This document shows positions 33,331 through 42,200 of a DNA stretch of 64,000 nucleotides, in pieces (positions within the stretch are counted from its first letter, which is position 1; the number at the start of each line of letters is the position of its first letter). Origin of the DNA: Aquincola agrisoli (GTDB lineage Bacteria > Pseudomonadota > Gammaproteobacteria > Burkholderiales > Burkholderiaceae_C); assembly GCF_036621135.1 (NCBI RefSeq), contig NZ_JAZIBG010000025.1, positions 48,997 to 112,996 of the forward strand. The letters run 5' to 3'. The translations under genes and the position numbers were made by a program. The notes under the pieces are model-generated. The model worked only from the letters and a program-made list of their open reading frames with translations. It searched no databases and was not told the origin of the DNA.

Positions 33331-34704
33331 CCACGCATGCCACGCCGCACCGGCGGCCGCATCGACCCAGTTGCCGTGGAGCCCGTTGGGGATCCTGCAG
33401 GGCATCCGCACGCAGGCCACCGGGCCCGCGCCGAGCGCCTGCGCATCGAAGACGAGCAGATCGCTGCGGTCGGCGCGGCCGCGATACACCACCGACAGCA
33501 GCCAGCCCTCACCCTCGCCGGCATGGCCGGCGCGTGGCACGAAAACGCCCTCCGATGCGCAGTCGCCGGCCGGGAGGTGGTGGACGTCCAGCCGGCCCTC
33601 GTGGTGATCGATGTGCACGAGGCAGGCAAAGGGCTGCCCCTGCGCGCCGTCGCCGACGAACCAGGCGTGGCGGTGGGCAGACCCCGCGAAACGGTCGTCG
33701 ATCCGAGGGAATTCGCCCGGGATGTCGCACAGGAACTCCTGCGAATGGCAAGGCGCGGCCGCGTCGAGGTCGATCGTCCAGCGCGCCAGGTAGGCGTCGC
33801 TGTCGCCGTCGATGGCGCTGCCGTCCGGCCACGTGAAGAGCGCCGGCACATCCGACTGCATCACGTCGACCTCGATCCGTCGTCCGTCGTCCCACGCGTT
33901 CATGACATGGAAAACGAAGCACGGCGGCACCGCACGCCACGCGAGGCTTTCAACGCCCCGGTCGCGCCGCAGGATGCCGACGTACCCGCCGCGATGCGGC
34001 TCCCACGCAAACGTCGGCCCGCCTGCGGCGGCGCGCGCCGCGCTGGCCGCGAGCGGAAGCACCGGGAAGAGCACATGCTGCGCGGTCACGGCGAAGTCAT
34101 GCACCATGCTGGCGTACGGCGCGCAGAACCGTTCGAAGCGCGTCACACGCCCGGCTGCGTCGAGGCTGCCGTATGACATGCCGGGGCTCCACGCGTCGGG
34201 CACGCCGTACCCGAAGAAGATCATGTCGCCGGTGGCGGGGTCTATCTTGGGATGCGCGGTGAACGGGCCCGCGAGCGATGCGGCGAAGTCCGGTGGGCCG
34301 ACGGGCCCATCCGCCGCCAGCCCGTCGAGGCGCAGCGGCAGGTGCGCCTCCTCGAGCGCCAGCAGCTGGCCGGCATGGACGAGCACGTTCGTGTTCGCAA
34401 CGCTGCCGCCCTCCGCGGAAGATGCCGCGCCTGCCGGAGCGCACCAGCGCGGCGTGCGGATCCAGCGGTTTCGATAACTGACCCGCCCGCCGTCGAACCG
34501 GAAGGCGTGCAGCATGCCGTCCCCGGCGAACCAATGTGCCGCCGCCTGCGGCGTGCGGGGGTTCGGGCCGTTGCGCAGCAAGGTCCCGCGCAGGCCCCGC
34601 GGCACGGCGCCGTCGACCGGCAGCGCGCCGATGTCCAGCTCCTGCGTCGCCGGGGCGAAGTTGCGCGGATAGCCTGGCGGGACATGCAGCTGGAAATCTT
34701 TCAT
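33328..34704 (-). CDS. Carotenoid/stilbene cleavage oxygenase family protein
   Basis: 458 residues from the ATG at 34704; a TTG five codons upstream is possible. The four iron-binding histidines of the RPE65/lignostilbene-dioxygenase beta-propeller fit FTAHPKIDPATGDM, SMVHDFAVT, CFVFHVMNAWDDG and the C-terminal GLHGNWVD. Early signatures are LRGTLLRNGPNPR and WFAGDGMLHAFRF. Such enzymes cleave conjugated double bonds of carotenoids, apocarotenoids or lignin-derived stilbenes with O2. It has no signal peptide. It is divergent from the AraC gene and has operator C in front, 70 bp from the start codon. Confidence 0.88.
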   Translation of the reverse strand: MKDFQLHVPPGYPRNFAPATQELDIGALPVDGAVPRGLRGTLLRNGPNPRTPQAAAHWFAGDGMLHAFRFDGGRVSYRNRWIRTPRWCAPAGAASSAEGGSVANTNVLVHAGQLLALEEAHLPLRLDGLAADGPVGPPDFAASLAGPFTAHPKIDPATGDMIFFGYGVPDAWSPGMSYGSLDAAGRVTRFERFCAPYASMVHDFAVTAQHVLFPVLPLAASAARAAAGGPTFAWEPHRGGYVGILRRDRGVESLAWRAVPPCFVFHVMNAWDDGRRIEVDVMQSDVPALFTWPDGSAIDGDSDAYLARWTIDLDAAAPCHSQEFLCDIPGEFPRIDDRFAGSAHRHAWFVGDGAQGQPFACLVHIDHHEGRLDVHHLPAGDCASEGVFVPRAGHAGEGEGWLLSVVYRGRADRSDLLVFDAQALGAGPVACVRMPCRIPNGLHGNWVDAAAGAAWHAW

Positions 34705-34737
34705 GAGGCAGTCGGGCAACGGGCTTCGGAGCTCCGC

Positions 34738-34801
34738 ATGCTAGGCAGGCTGCGCGGGCCTTGCATTGCCCGTGCATCTCACCTCTTTGGCCTGCGTCTC
34801 A
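34738..34801 (-). promoter_or_regulatory. AraC-type operator and promoter C (carotenoid oxygenase gene)
   Basis: On the minus strand TGAGACGC at 34801-34794 and TGAGATGC at 34781-34774 start 20 bp apart. The same 7 bp / -35 / 17 bp / -10 geometry follows, with -10 TAGCAT at 34743-34738. The carotenoid oxygenase ATG is 34 bp downstream. The site also lies about 97 bp upstream of the divergent AraC gene, so it could serve autoregulation. Confidence 0.7.
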
Positions 34802-34897
34802 GATCGTCCTTCGCCCCCGGGGCGATCCGAGAGAAGGCGCGGGCGAGCCCGGCATAATCGGCGGCTCGCTGGCTCTGTAGTCGTGGGGAGCTGCCTG

Positions 34898-35950
34898 ATG
34901 AACGTGGGTCAAGTGGTCGAGGACGCGCCGCCTGCCAAGCTGGCAGAGATCCGCTTTTGTACGGAAGGCCTGTCGGACGAAGACCGCTTCGACGCGTGGC
35001 GGCAGCGGGTGGACGGCCTGTACGGCGTGTCGCCGTCTTCCGAAGGGGGCACACCGGCCTTCTGCATGGACACGTCGTCGTGGCAGCTCGGCCAGATCAT
35101 CGCGGGCACCGCGGCCTTCGGCCCGTGCGAACAGGAACGCACGGCCCAGCGCATCCGCGCCGATGGCGTCGATCACTACCGGCTGACGCTGGTCACCCAC
35201 GGGGCCTTGCGTGTCGAGTCGGACGGCCGGCGCACCGAGATCGGGCAGGGCCACATCCTCTTCACCGACATGTCGCGCCCGGAACGCCGGTCGATCTCGG
35301 CCGGCAGCAACGTCAGCGTGTTCATCGCACGCGAGGTGCTCGACGAAGCCCTGCCGCGGCCGCTCGACGTGCACGGCTTCGTGCCCGCCGGCGCGCTCGC
35401 GATGCTGCTGCGCAGCCACCTTCAATCGCTTGCGCAGCTGCTGCCGAGCCTGTCGGTCGCGGAAGCGGCGTCCCTCTGGCAGCCGACCGTGCAGATGATC
35501 GCCGCCTGCATCGCGCCCGACGCGGCGCGGCTCGCCGAAGCGCGTGGCGCCGCGGAGGTCACGCTGCTGCGCCAGGTCTGCCGCTACATCGAAATGCACC
35601 TGAAGGACGCGGACCTGAGCCCGCAGGACATCGCCAGCGCGCTGAAGCTGTCGCGCGCGACACTCTACCGCCTGTTCGAGCCGCTCGGCGGCGTCGCGGC
35701 CTACGTCAAGGAGCGCCGGCTGAACCACATCCACGAGCTGCTGTGCAACGCCGACGGGCGCATCCACCTGGGCCGCATCTCGGATACCTACGGCTTCAAG
35801 AGTGCGGCACATTTCAGCACCGCGTTCCGAAAGCACTTCGGCTTCAGCCCGAGCGATTCGAAGGCGCACGGCGCCCTGGCCTGGGGCCCGGCCGGCGCAT
35901 CCACGCGCGATCTCGGCAGCTTCGGCCGGTGGCTGCGCGCGCTGCGCTGA
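34898..35950 (+). CDS. AraC-family transcriptional regulator
   Basis: 350 residues, ATG with GGGGAG seven bases upstream. N-terminal about 200 residues form an AraC-binding-like sensor domain (FeaR/NphR type: THGALRVESDGRRTEIGQGH, LFTDMSRPERR). The C-terminal about 100 residues hold the two helix-turn-helix motifs (LSPQDIASALKLSRATLYRL and GRISDTYGFKSAAHFSTAFR, ending KHFGFSPSD). It is divergent from the carotenoid oxygenase gene. Three matching direct-repeat operators in the window (at 33303, 34774 and 44499) fit a dimer of this class, so I infer it activates the oxygenase, the small membrane protein and the autotransporter. Confidence 0.88.
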   Translation: MNVGQVVEDAPPAKLAEIRFCTEGLSDEDRFDAWRQRVDGLYGVSPSSEGGTPAFCMDTSSWQLGQIIAGTAAFGPCEQERTAQRIRADGVDHYRLTLVTHGALRVESDGRRTEIGQGHILFTDMSRPERRSISAGSNVSVFIAREVLDEALPRPLDVHGFVPAGALAMLLRSHLQSLAQLLPSLSVAEAASLWQPTVQMIAACIAPDAARLAEARGAAEVTLLRQVCRYIEMHLKDADLSPQDIASALKLSRATLYRLFEPLGGVAAYVKERRLNHIHELLCNADGRIHLGRISDTYGFKSAAHFSTAFRKHFGFSPSDSKAHGALAWGPAGASTRDLGSFGRWLRALR

Positions 35951-35966
35951 GCCCGCCGCCGCGCCG

Positions 35967-37547
35967 TCAACGGTCGGCCAGCACGGCCCAGTCGAAACGC
36001 ATCACGCCATCGGGCAGCTGCCTGACGCTCAGGCGCTTCACCGTGCCCCAGGCCAGCGTCTGCTGGTGCAGGGGGATGTGGCCGATGTCGTCGCGGTGCA
36101 GGCGCAGCGCGTCGCGCAGCATCGCGTCGCGCCGCGCGGGGTCGAGTTCGTTGTCGATGCGGGCGGTGAGGCGGTCGATCTCCGGGTTGCTGTAGCCGCC
36201 GGCGTTGTACTGTCCCCGGCCTTGCTCGCCGGGCGTCGCCACCAGGTTGAACAGGGCGTTGTGGGCGTCGAGCGTCGGCGGCACCCAGCCGAACAGGTAG
36301 AAGCTCGTGTCACGGCGCAGCAAGCGCGGAAACCAGATCGACTTGCTCTCCGCATGCAGCGCCACGCGCACGCCGATGCGCGCGAGCTGCGCGGCCACCG
36401 CCTGGCAGATCGCCGCATCGTTGACGTAGCGGTCGTTCGGGCAGTGCAGCCCGACGTCGAATCCCCGCGCGTGGCCCGCCTGGGCCAGCAACGTCCTGGC
36501 CGCTTCGACGTCGTAGGGCAGGCGCTGGTCGAGCGTCGGGGGGTAGCCCCGCACGCCGGGGCCGACCACCAGCCCCGCCGGCACCGAGGCGCCCCGCATG
36601 ACGCGGTCGTGGATCGCCTGCACGTCGATGGCCTGGTAGATGGCGCGGCGCACACGCGGGTCGCGGAAGGGGTTGCCATCGGCCTGGCCGAACAGCAGGG
36701 TGTCGCGGTGCTGGTCCATGCCGAGGAAGATCGTCCTCAGTTCCGGCCCTTGCAGCACCTTGAACCCGGCCGCACGGAGCGCCTCGACGTCCTGCAGCGG
36801 CACCGGATCGATCCAGTCGACCTCGCCCGACATCAAGGCCGCCAGGCGGGCGGCGTCCGACGCGATGGGCATGAAGGCGACGTCCTCCACATTGCCCTGC
36901 CGCGTGCCCCACCACGCGGCGTGGCGGACCAGTGCGGTGCGCACGCCAGGCTCCCGGCGGGCCAGCCGGTAGGGCCCGGTGCCGCTGGCCCGCAGGCTGG
37001 CCGCGTTCTCGCGGCGGCTGCGGCGATCGACCGGCCGCTCGGCGCCCACCTCGACGCACCAGGCGCGGCTCATGATGAAGACGACCGGCAGCATCTCGGG
37101 CAGCACCGGCTGCGGGCGCGTGGTCTCGATGTCCACGGTGTAGGCATCGACCTTGCGCACCTCGCGAATGTCGGCGACCGTGCTGCGCAGGTCCGAGGCA
37201 TCGCTCGCGATGCGGGCGAACGAGAAGACCACGTCGTCCGCATCGAAGGGCTGGCCGTCGTGGAAGCGCACGCCGCGGCGCAGCGTGAAGCGCCAGACGT
37301 TCGGCTTGCGCTGTTCCCACGCCGTGGCCAGCGCCGGCGCCAGCCGCATGTCCTTGTCGCGCGTCAGCAGCGGCTCGTACACGTTGGACAGGAAACCCAT
37401 CTGCAGCGACTCGAACAACGAGTGCGGGTCCATCGACAGCACGTCGCCGCGGCTGGCCACCCGCAGGGTGAGCGCATCGGCCGGCGCGGCCGCCAGGAAC
37501 AGAACGGTTGCAATGATCCAGGAAACGGACCGGCCCCAATCAGGCAT
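35967..37547 (-). CDS. Peptide-type ABC transporter substrate-binding protein (family 5)
   Basis: 526 residues, ATG at 37547 with GAGGAG five bases upstream. Signal peptide of about 25 residues ends near APADA. Family-5 features are LRVASRGDVLSMDPHSLFES, the TLRRGVRFHDGQPFDADDVVFSFAR segment and SGTGPYRL. Such proteins bind oligopeptides, nickel, opines or other compounds. No permease or ATPase genes of this system are adjacent, so it is an isolated receptor gene here. The neighbouring AraC gene is convergent with it, 16 bp apart. Confidence 0.88.
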   Translation of the reverse strand: MPDWGRSVSWIIATVLFLAAAPADALTLRVASRGDVLSMDPHSLFESLQMGFLSNVYEPLLTRDKDMRLAPALATAWEQRKPNVWRFTLRRGVRFHDGQPFDADDVVFSFARIASDASDLRSTVADIREVRKVDAYTVDIETTRPQPVLPEMLPVVFIMSRAWCVEVGAERPVDRRSRRENAASLRASGTGPYRLARREPGVRTALVRHAAWWGTRQGNVEDVAFMPIASDAARLAALMSGEVDWIDPVPLQDVEALRAAGFKVLQGPELRTIFLGMDQHRDTLLFGQADGNPFRDPRVRRAIYQAIDVQAIHDRVMRGASVPAGLVVGPGVRGYPPTLDQRLPYDVEAARTLLAQAGHARGFDVGLHCPNDRYVNDAAICQAVAAQLARIGVRVALHAESKSIWFPRLLRRDTSFYLFGWVPPTLDAHNALFNLVATPGEQGRGQYNAGGYSNPEIDRLTARIDNELDPARRDAMLRDALRLHRDDIGHIPLHQQTLAWGTVKRLSVRQLPDGVMRFDWAVLADR

Positions 37548-37675
37548 GTGAACTCCTCGCCAAGGCCGACATCCATGCAAGCGGCTTGCCCATCGCGGGC
37601 GCCCAGGGAGGCGCCGATTATGGGCGGCGCTGCACCGCCGCAGGGCGTCGCAGCGCACTGCACTAAGCTGCACGC

Positions 37676-38575
37676 ATGCAGAACGATCCCGAAGGCCGCG
37701 CCGCGGCCGCCAGCCGCAGCACCTGGGTGAGCGTGGGGGTCAACGTCGTGCTGACCGCGCTGCAGCTGGCCGTGGGCATGCTGGCGCATTCGCAGGCGCT
37801 GATCGCCGACGCGATGCATTCGCTGTCGGACCTGCTCTCGGACTTCGTCGTGCTGATCGCCGGCCACCACGGCCGCAAGGCACCCGATGCGGACCATCCC
37901 TACGGCCATGCCCGCTTCGAGAATGCCGGCTCGCTGGTGCTCGGCGGGCTGCTGCTGGCCGTGGGGGCCGGCCTGCTGTGGGCGGCGCTGGGCAAGCTGC
38001 AGGCGCCGGCCGACATACCGCGCGTGCACGTGGCGGCGCTGTGGATGGCCCTGCTCACGCTGGCGGCCAAGGAGCTGCTGTTCCGCTACCTGCTGGGCGT
38101 GGCGAAGCGGCTGCGCTCCAGCCTGCTGGCCGCCAATGCCTGGCACGCCCGCTCCGACGCCGCGTCGTCGCTGGTGGTGGCCGCGGGCATCGTGGGCAAC
38201 CTGCTCGGCCACCCGCTGCTCGACCCGGTCGCCGCGGCCATCGTCGGCTTCCTCGTGGCGCGCATGGGCTGGCGCTTCGGCTGGAACGCCCTGTCCGACC
38301 TGATGGACCGCGGCGCCGACGCCACCGAGGTCGAGGCGCTGCGCGCCACCGCCGCCGCGACGCCGGGCGTTCGGGCCGTGCACGACCTGCGCACCCGCCG
38401 GATGGGCGACCTGCTGGTGGTCGACCTGCACCTGGAAGTGGATGCCTCGCTCACCGTCGAGGCGGGCCATGCCATTGCGGTGGCGGTGCACGACCGCGTG
38501 ATGGCGGCGCATCCGGTGCTGCACGTGATGACGCACGTCGACCCCTGGCACCCGCCGGTGCAGCCCGTCAAATGA
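37676..38575 (+). CDS. Cation diffusion facilitator (CDF) family transporter
   Basis: 299 residues with six likely membrane helices. Metal-site motifs are ALIADAMHSLSDLLSDF in helix 2 and NAWHARSDAASSLVV in helix 5. The DADHPYGHARFE loop lies between, and a C-terminal cytoplasmic domain follows (GVRAVHDLRTRRMGDLLVVD). Members export Zn, Fe, Co, Cd or Mn ions in exchange for protons. It converges with the EAL gene and overlaps it by 8 bp. Confidence 0.9.
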   Translation: MQNDPEGRAAAASRSTWVSVGVNVVLTALQLAVGMLAHSQALIADAMHSLSDLLSDFVVLIAGHHGRKAPDADHPYGHARFENAGSLVLGGLLLAVGAGLLWAALGKLQAPADIPRVHVAALWMALLTLAAKELLFRYLLGVAKRLRSSLLAANAWHARSDAASSLVVAAGIVGNLLGHPLLDPVAAAIVGFLVARMGWRFGWNALSDLMDRGADATEVEALRATAAATPGVRAVHDLRTRRMGDLLVVDLHLEVDASLTVEAGHAIAVAVHDRVMAAHPVLHVMTHVDPWHPPVQPVK

Positions 38576-40973
38576 ACGGCGCGAACTCGGTGCGCAGGCG
38601 CGCCTGCGGCGCCGCCCAGTCGGTCAGCCATTCCGCGAACACGGCCTCGGGCATCGGCTTGCCCATCAGGTAGCCCTGGGCCTCGTCGCAGCGCAGGGCC
38701 TTGAGCAGGGCCCAGGTCTGCGTGTTCTCGACGCCCTCGGCGCAGACGGTCAGCCCGAGGTTGTGCGCCAGGTCGATGGTCGAGCGCACGATCTTCAGGT
38801 CGGCGCGGTCGGTCTCCATCGCCATCACGAAGCTGCGGTCGATCTTCAGCTCGTGCAGCGGCAGGCGCTTCAGGTACGCCAGCGACGAATACCCGGTGCC
38901 GAAATCGTCGATCGACAGGCGCAGCCCCATCGCATGCAGGCGCTGCAGCGTCTGCAGCGCGCGCTGGGGGTCGTCCATGATCGCGCTCTCGGTGATCTCC
39001 AGGCACAGCGCCTGGGGCCGCACGCCGCCGCGCGAGAACAGCCGCTCCATCTTGGCCGGCAGGTTCTGGTCGAGCAGGTCGCGCGTCGAGAGGTTGATCG
39101 CGAACTTGAGGTCGATGCCCTGGCGCTGCAGCTCGGCGTAGCGCATCGAGCAGCGCTCGATCATCCAGCCCGTCAGCTCGCGGATGAAGCCGGTCTGCTC
39201 CGCGAACGGGATGAACTGCATCGGCGGGATCATGCCGCGCACCGGATGCTGCCAGCGCACCAGGGCCTCGGCCCCGACGACCGCCCCGGTGTCCATCGCG
39301 ATCTTCGGCTGCAGGAAGAGCCGCAGCTGGTCCTGCGCCACCGCGGCGCGCAGCTCGGTCAGCAGCGACAGCGAGGCCTCGCTGGAGGAGTCGATGCCGG
39401 GGTCGTACAGCGTCACGCCGCCCTCGTGCAGCGGCTGCGACTTGGCCGCGTACATCGCCATCTCGGCACGCACCATCAGCTGGTCCGCCTCTTTGCCGTG
39501 CGCGGGGTGCACCGCGATGCCGATGCCCGCGCTGACGTCGATGGTGTGGTCGTCGAGCGTCAGCGGCTGCTCGAGCATGCGGCGCAGCCGCACCGCCACG
39601 TCGCGCGCGATGTCGACGTCGGTGTGGGGCAGCAGCACGGCGAACTTGTCGCTGCCCAGCCGCGCGACCATGTCGTGCTGCCGCAGGCCGCCCGCGGTGA
39701 GCCGCCCGGCGATCTGGCGCAGCAGCCGGTCGCCGAAGGCGTGGCCCAGCACGTCGTTCACATGCTTGAAGCGGTCGAGGTCGAGCATCAGCACCGACAG
39801 CGGCGTGTCGCGCCGCAGGTGCCCGCCCAGCGTGTCGTGGAACTGCGCGCGGTTGGGCAGGCCGGTCAGCGTGTCCCAGTAGGCCAGGCGGCGGATCTGC
39901 GCCTCGCGCTGCTGCATGCCCTGGCGCATCGCCTCGAACGAGCGGGCCAGGTCGCGCACCTCGTCGCGCGCGCGAACGGCCACCGGCTCCGAATAGTCGC
40001 CGGCGCCCAGCCGCTCGGCCATGCGCGACAGGCTCTGCAGCGGCCGCGTGATGGTGCGGGCGGTGACGATGCTGCCGATCGCGAACACCACCAGCCCGGC
40101 CGCGTTGATCGCCAGCAGGATCAGCTGCAGGCTGCGGAACGGTGCGACCGCCTCGTCCACCGACTGCAGCAGGATCACGGCCGCCTCGTTGCCCGGCGCG
40201 TCGGCGAGCGTGACGATGCGTGCGCTGTACAGGCCGCCGTCCAGCAGGATCGCTCCGGGGTGCCCGGGCGTGAGCTGGCGCGCCAATGCCGCGGTGTCGA
40301 TCGGCGGGGCCGAGGGCGCCGCTCCGTCCGCTGCGGGCAGCACCTGCCAGCCGCCGCCGGCCGCGCGGATCGCCAGCGCGGTGCGCAGCCCGGCGATCTG
40401 CTCGACATCCTGCAGCACGGCCCAGTTGATCGGGAAGCCCATCGACACGTAGCCGATGACCTGCGGCGCCCGCACCGGCACGGTGACGAGCTGGAAGGGC
40501 CTTCCCTTGAACACGCCGATGGTGCTGCCTCCCGACGACGGCGCCCGCATGGGCAGCGCCTCGCTGCCCGCGGCGGTGGAGGCCACGAGCCGGCGCTGCA
40601 CGTCCTCGAAAAGCGCCACCTCGGCACCGATGCGGGCGCTGTGGTTGTCGAGCACGTCGGCCAGCGTGTCCCGGTCGCCGCTGGCGATGGCCGCGCGGAA
40701 GCCGAAGTCGGCCGCCAGCACCCTGGACGCCTCGGACAGGTTCTGCGCGTTGGCGGCCAGCAGGCGGCGCAGCACCTTCTCGCCGGTCTGCAGCTCCTGG
40801 TCGATGTGGCGGGCCGCATTGCCTTCGAGGTTGCCGCGGATCGTCATGAAGCTGGCCAGCTGCACCCCCAGCAGCAGGCCGACGAACAGCACCACGATGC
40901 GCCACTGCAGGCGCCGGGTGAACGGCTGCGTCAGCCTGCGCAGCAGGCCCGGGGACGATGGCGTGGCAGGCAT
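38568..40973 (-). CDS. Membrane sensor HAMP-GGDEF-EAL protein, probably a c-di-GMP phosphodiesterase
   Basis: 801 residues. Membrane helices at about 22-44 and 285-307 enclose a periplasmic sensor domain. A HAMP domain follows (TRPLQSLSRMAERLGAGDYSEP). The GGDEF domain (about 350-510) has a degenerate active motif, RLGSDKFAVLL, so cyclase activity is unlikely. The EAL domain (about 540-785) looks intact: GAEALVRWQHP, AINLSTRDLL, EITESAIMDD, SIDDFGTGYSS and CAEGVEN. It should hydrolyse c-di-GMP in response to a periplasmic signal. It lies 6 bp after the cupredoxin gene, in the globin-cupredoxin-EAL operon. Confidence 0.9.
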   Translation of the reverse strand: MPATPSSPGLLRRLTQPFTRRLQWRIVVLFVGLLLGVQLASFMTIRGNLEGNAARHIDQELQTGEKVLRRLLAANAQNLSEASRVLAADFGFRAAIASGDRDTLADVLDNHSARIGAEVALFEDVQRRLVASTAAGSEALPMRAPSSGGSTIGVFKGRPFQLVTVPVRAPQVIGYVSMGFPINWAVLQDVEQIAGLRTALAIRAAGGGWQVLPAADGAAPSAPPIDTAALARQLTPGHPGAILLDGGLYSARIVTLADAPGNEAAVILLQSVDEAVAPFRSLQLILLAINAAGLVVFAIGSIVTARTITRPLQSLSRMAERLGAGDYSEPVAVRARDEVRDLARSFEAMRQGMQQREAQIRRLAYWDTLTGLPNRAQFHDTLGGHLRRDTPLSVLMLDLDRFKHVNDVLGHAFGDRLLRQIAGRLTAGGLRQHDMVARLGSDKFAVLLPHTDVDIARDVAVRLRRMLEQPLTLDDHTIDVSAGIGIAVHPAHGKEADQLMVRAEMAMYAAKSQPLHEGGVTLYDPGIDSSSEASLSLLTELRAAVAQDQLRLFLQPKIAMDTGAVVGAEALVRWQHPVRGMIPPMQFIPFAEQTGFIRELTGWMIERCSMRYAELQRQGIDLKFAINLSTRDLLDQNLPAKMERLFSRGGVRPQALCLEITESAIMDDPQRALQTLQRLHAMGLRLSIDDFGTGYSSLAYLKRLPLHELKIDRSFVMAMETDRADLKIVRSTIDLAHNLGLTVCAEGVENTQTWALLKALRCDEAQGYLMGKPMPEAVFAEWLTDWAAPQARLRTEFAPFI

Positions 40974-40979
40974 GGCAGC

Positions 40980-41597
40980 TCAGCCCCCGGCGGCGATCTG
41001 CACCGCCGCACGCACCGGCGTGCCGCCCACCTGCAGCGGCACCTCGGCCGGCAGCGCGGTGCCGGGCTGGCTGAAGTGCCAGGCGCGCAGCAGGTGGCTG
41101 CCCGCTGGAAGCTCCAGCTTGGCCTGGCCCTGCGCGTCGGTCTTGGCGAAGAGGGGCGTGTCGACGACATGCACCCAGGCCGTCATGCGGTCGTGCACGT
41201 TGCAGCCGAGCGCGGCGGTGCCGGGCCTGTCGAAGACGACCGGCTTGGCCGGCGTGCCGGCGTAGAGCTTCAGCTCGAACGTGCGCACGGGCGAGAACGA
41301 ATAGACGTGGTGGCGCACCGTGTCGAAATTGGGAAAGCTCACCGAGGTGCCGGTCTGCACCACGGTCACGTGCGGCTGGAACTGCTTGTCGCGCTGGCCG
41401 ATCTCGGCGGTGGCGGTGGTGGTCTGCTGCGGCTGGCCCTTGACCAGCGCATACACCACCGCCTCCTGCAGCGGCTTGCCCGCCGAGTCCGTGACGGTGA
41501 CCGTCACTGGCGCCGCCGACGCCGCGCCTGCCAGCATGGCGGCCGCCAGCACGGCACCGTCGGCCCGCCGGCGCAAGTGCAGCCGCCGCTCAGCCAC
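40980..41597 (-). CDS. Periplasmic cupredoxin-like protein
   Basis: 205 residues from a GTG start (41595-41597) that overlaps the end of the upstream gene by 8 bp. Signal peptide ends near GAASAA. The fold has a plastocyanin-like copper site: His96/His97 (TVRHHVYSF), Cys132, His135 and Met138 (LGCNVHDRMTAW). These proteins are often labelled methylamine utilization or plastocyanin-like. It should carry electrons or sense copper/redox state in the periplasm, next to the sensor domain of the EAL protein encoded downstream. No better start codon is seen; translational coupling explains the weak ribosome site. Confidence 0.75.
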   Translation of the reverse strand: MAERRLHLRRRADGAVLAAAMLAGAASAAPVTVTVTDSAGKPLQEAVVYALVKGQPQQTTTATAEIGQRDKQFQPHVTVVQTGTSVSFPNFDTVRHHVYSFSPVRTFELKLYAGTPAKPVVFDRPGTAALGCNVHDRMTAWVHVVDTPLFAKTDAQGQAKLELPAGSHLLRAWHFSQPGTALPAEVPLQVGGTPVRAAVQIAAGG

Positions 41598-42063
41598 GGG
41601 GCGCCGCCCTGGCGACGTCGCCCTGCCTCGCCGGCGCCAGCTGCCGCAGCAATTCGTTCTTGGCCGATGGCGGCACGTGGGCGCGATCGAGCTCCTGGCG
41701 CAGGAGCGTGACGAGCGCGTCGAACTCGGCATCGGTGATCTGGAGGCCATTGTGGGCATCGGCCATCGCCTCGCCCCCGGGGGCGCAAACGCCGCCCGAC
41801 ACCTGGCACAGCTGCCAGGCCAGGCCCTGCTTCAGCGTGACCAGGTGCACGCCCTCGAAGCCGCGCCGCGTGCGCGGGTCGGCGACGGCACGGTCGACGG
41901 TGCGCGCCGCCACGAGGTCGACCCGGGGGGCGCCGCCGAGGCGTTCGTACAGCGACGGCGGGATCTCGGGCGCGCTGGCACAGGCGGCCAGCACGACCGG
42001 CAGGACGGCCGCGGCAGCGACACGGCGTTTTGCGGGGTGCAACATGGACAGCAGGAAGGACAT
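41590..42063 (-). CDS. Lipoprotein related to group 1 truncated hemoglobins
   Basis: 157 residues. A lipobox LPVVLAAC (Cys28) follows a short basic N-terminus. Residues about 38-145 resemble a truncated globin: SLYERLGGAPRVDLVAARTV, RRGFEGVHLVTLKQGL, CQVSGG and MADAHNGLQITDAEF, where His104 is the expected proximal haem ligand. An exported, lipid-anchored globin would sense or handle O2 or NO outside the inner membrane. It is first in an operon with the cupredoxin and the EAL sensor protein, and divergent from a PAS-GAF-GGDEF-EAL gene. Confidence 0.7.
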   Translation of the reverse strand: MSFLLSMLHPAKRRVAAAAVLPVVLAACASAPEIPPSLYERLGGAPRVDLVAARTVDRAVADPRTRRGFEGVHLVTLKQGLAWQLCQVSGGVCAPGGEAMADAHNGLQITDAEFDALVTLLRQELDRAHVPPSAKNELLRQLAPARQGDVARAAPRG

Positions 42064-42134
42064 CGCGCGCCGCAGTAGACCTCAAGCCCGCCCGCCCGCA
42101 ACCGAAAAACAGCAGGGCTTCCGGCGCCCTTATC

Positions 42135-42154
42135 GGCCCCTGCGCGCAGGGGCC
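42135..42154. promoter_or_regulatory. Perfect 20 bp palindrome between divergent c-di-GMP genes
   Basis: GGCCCCTGCG (42135-42144) is followed by its exact reverse complement to 42154. It lies in the 137 bp between the globin-lipoprotein gene and the PAS-GAF-GGDEF-EAL gene. It could be a shared operator or simply a stable hairpin in the leader of the right-hand gene. Confidence 0.4.
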
Positions 42155-42200
42155 GGGCAGCCCCCGTCGCAGACCATCCGCCCTCGCCAGGGATCCATCG

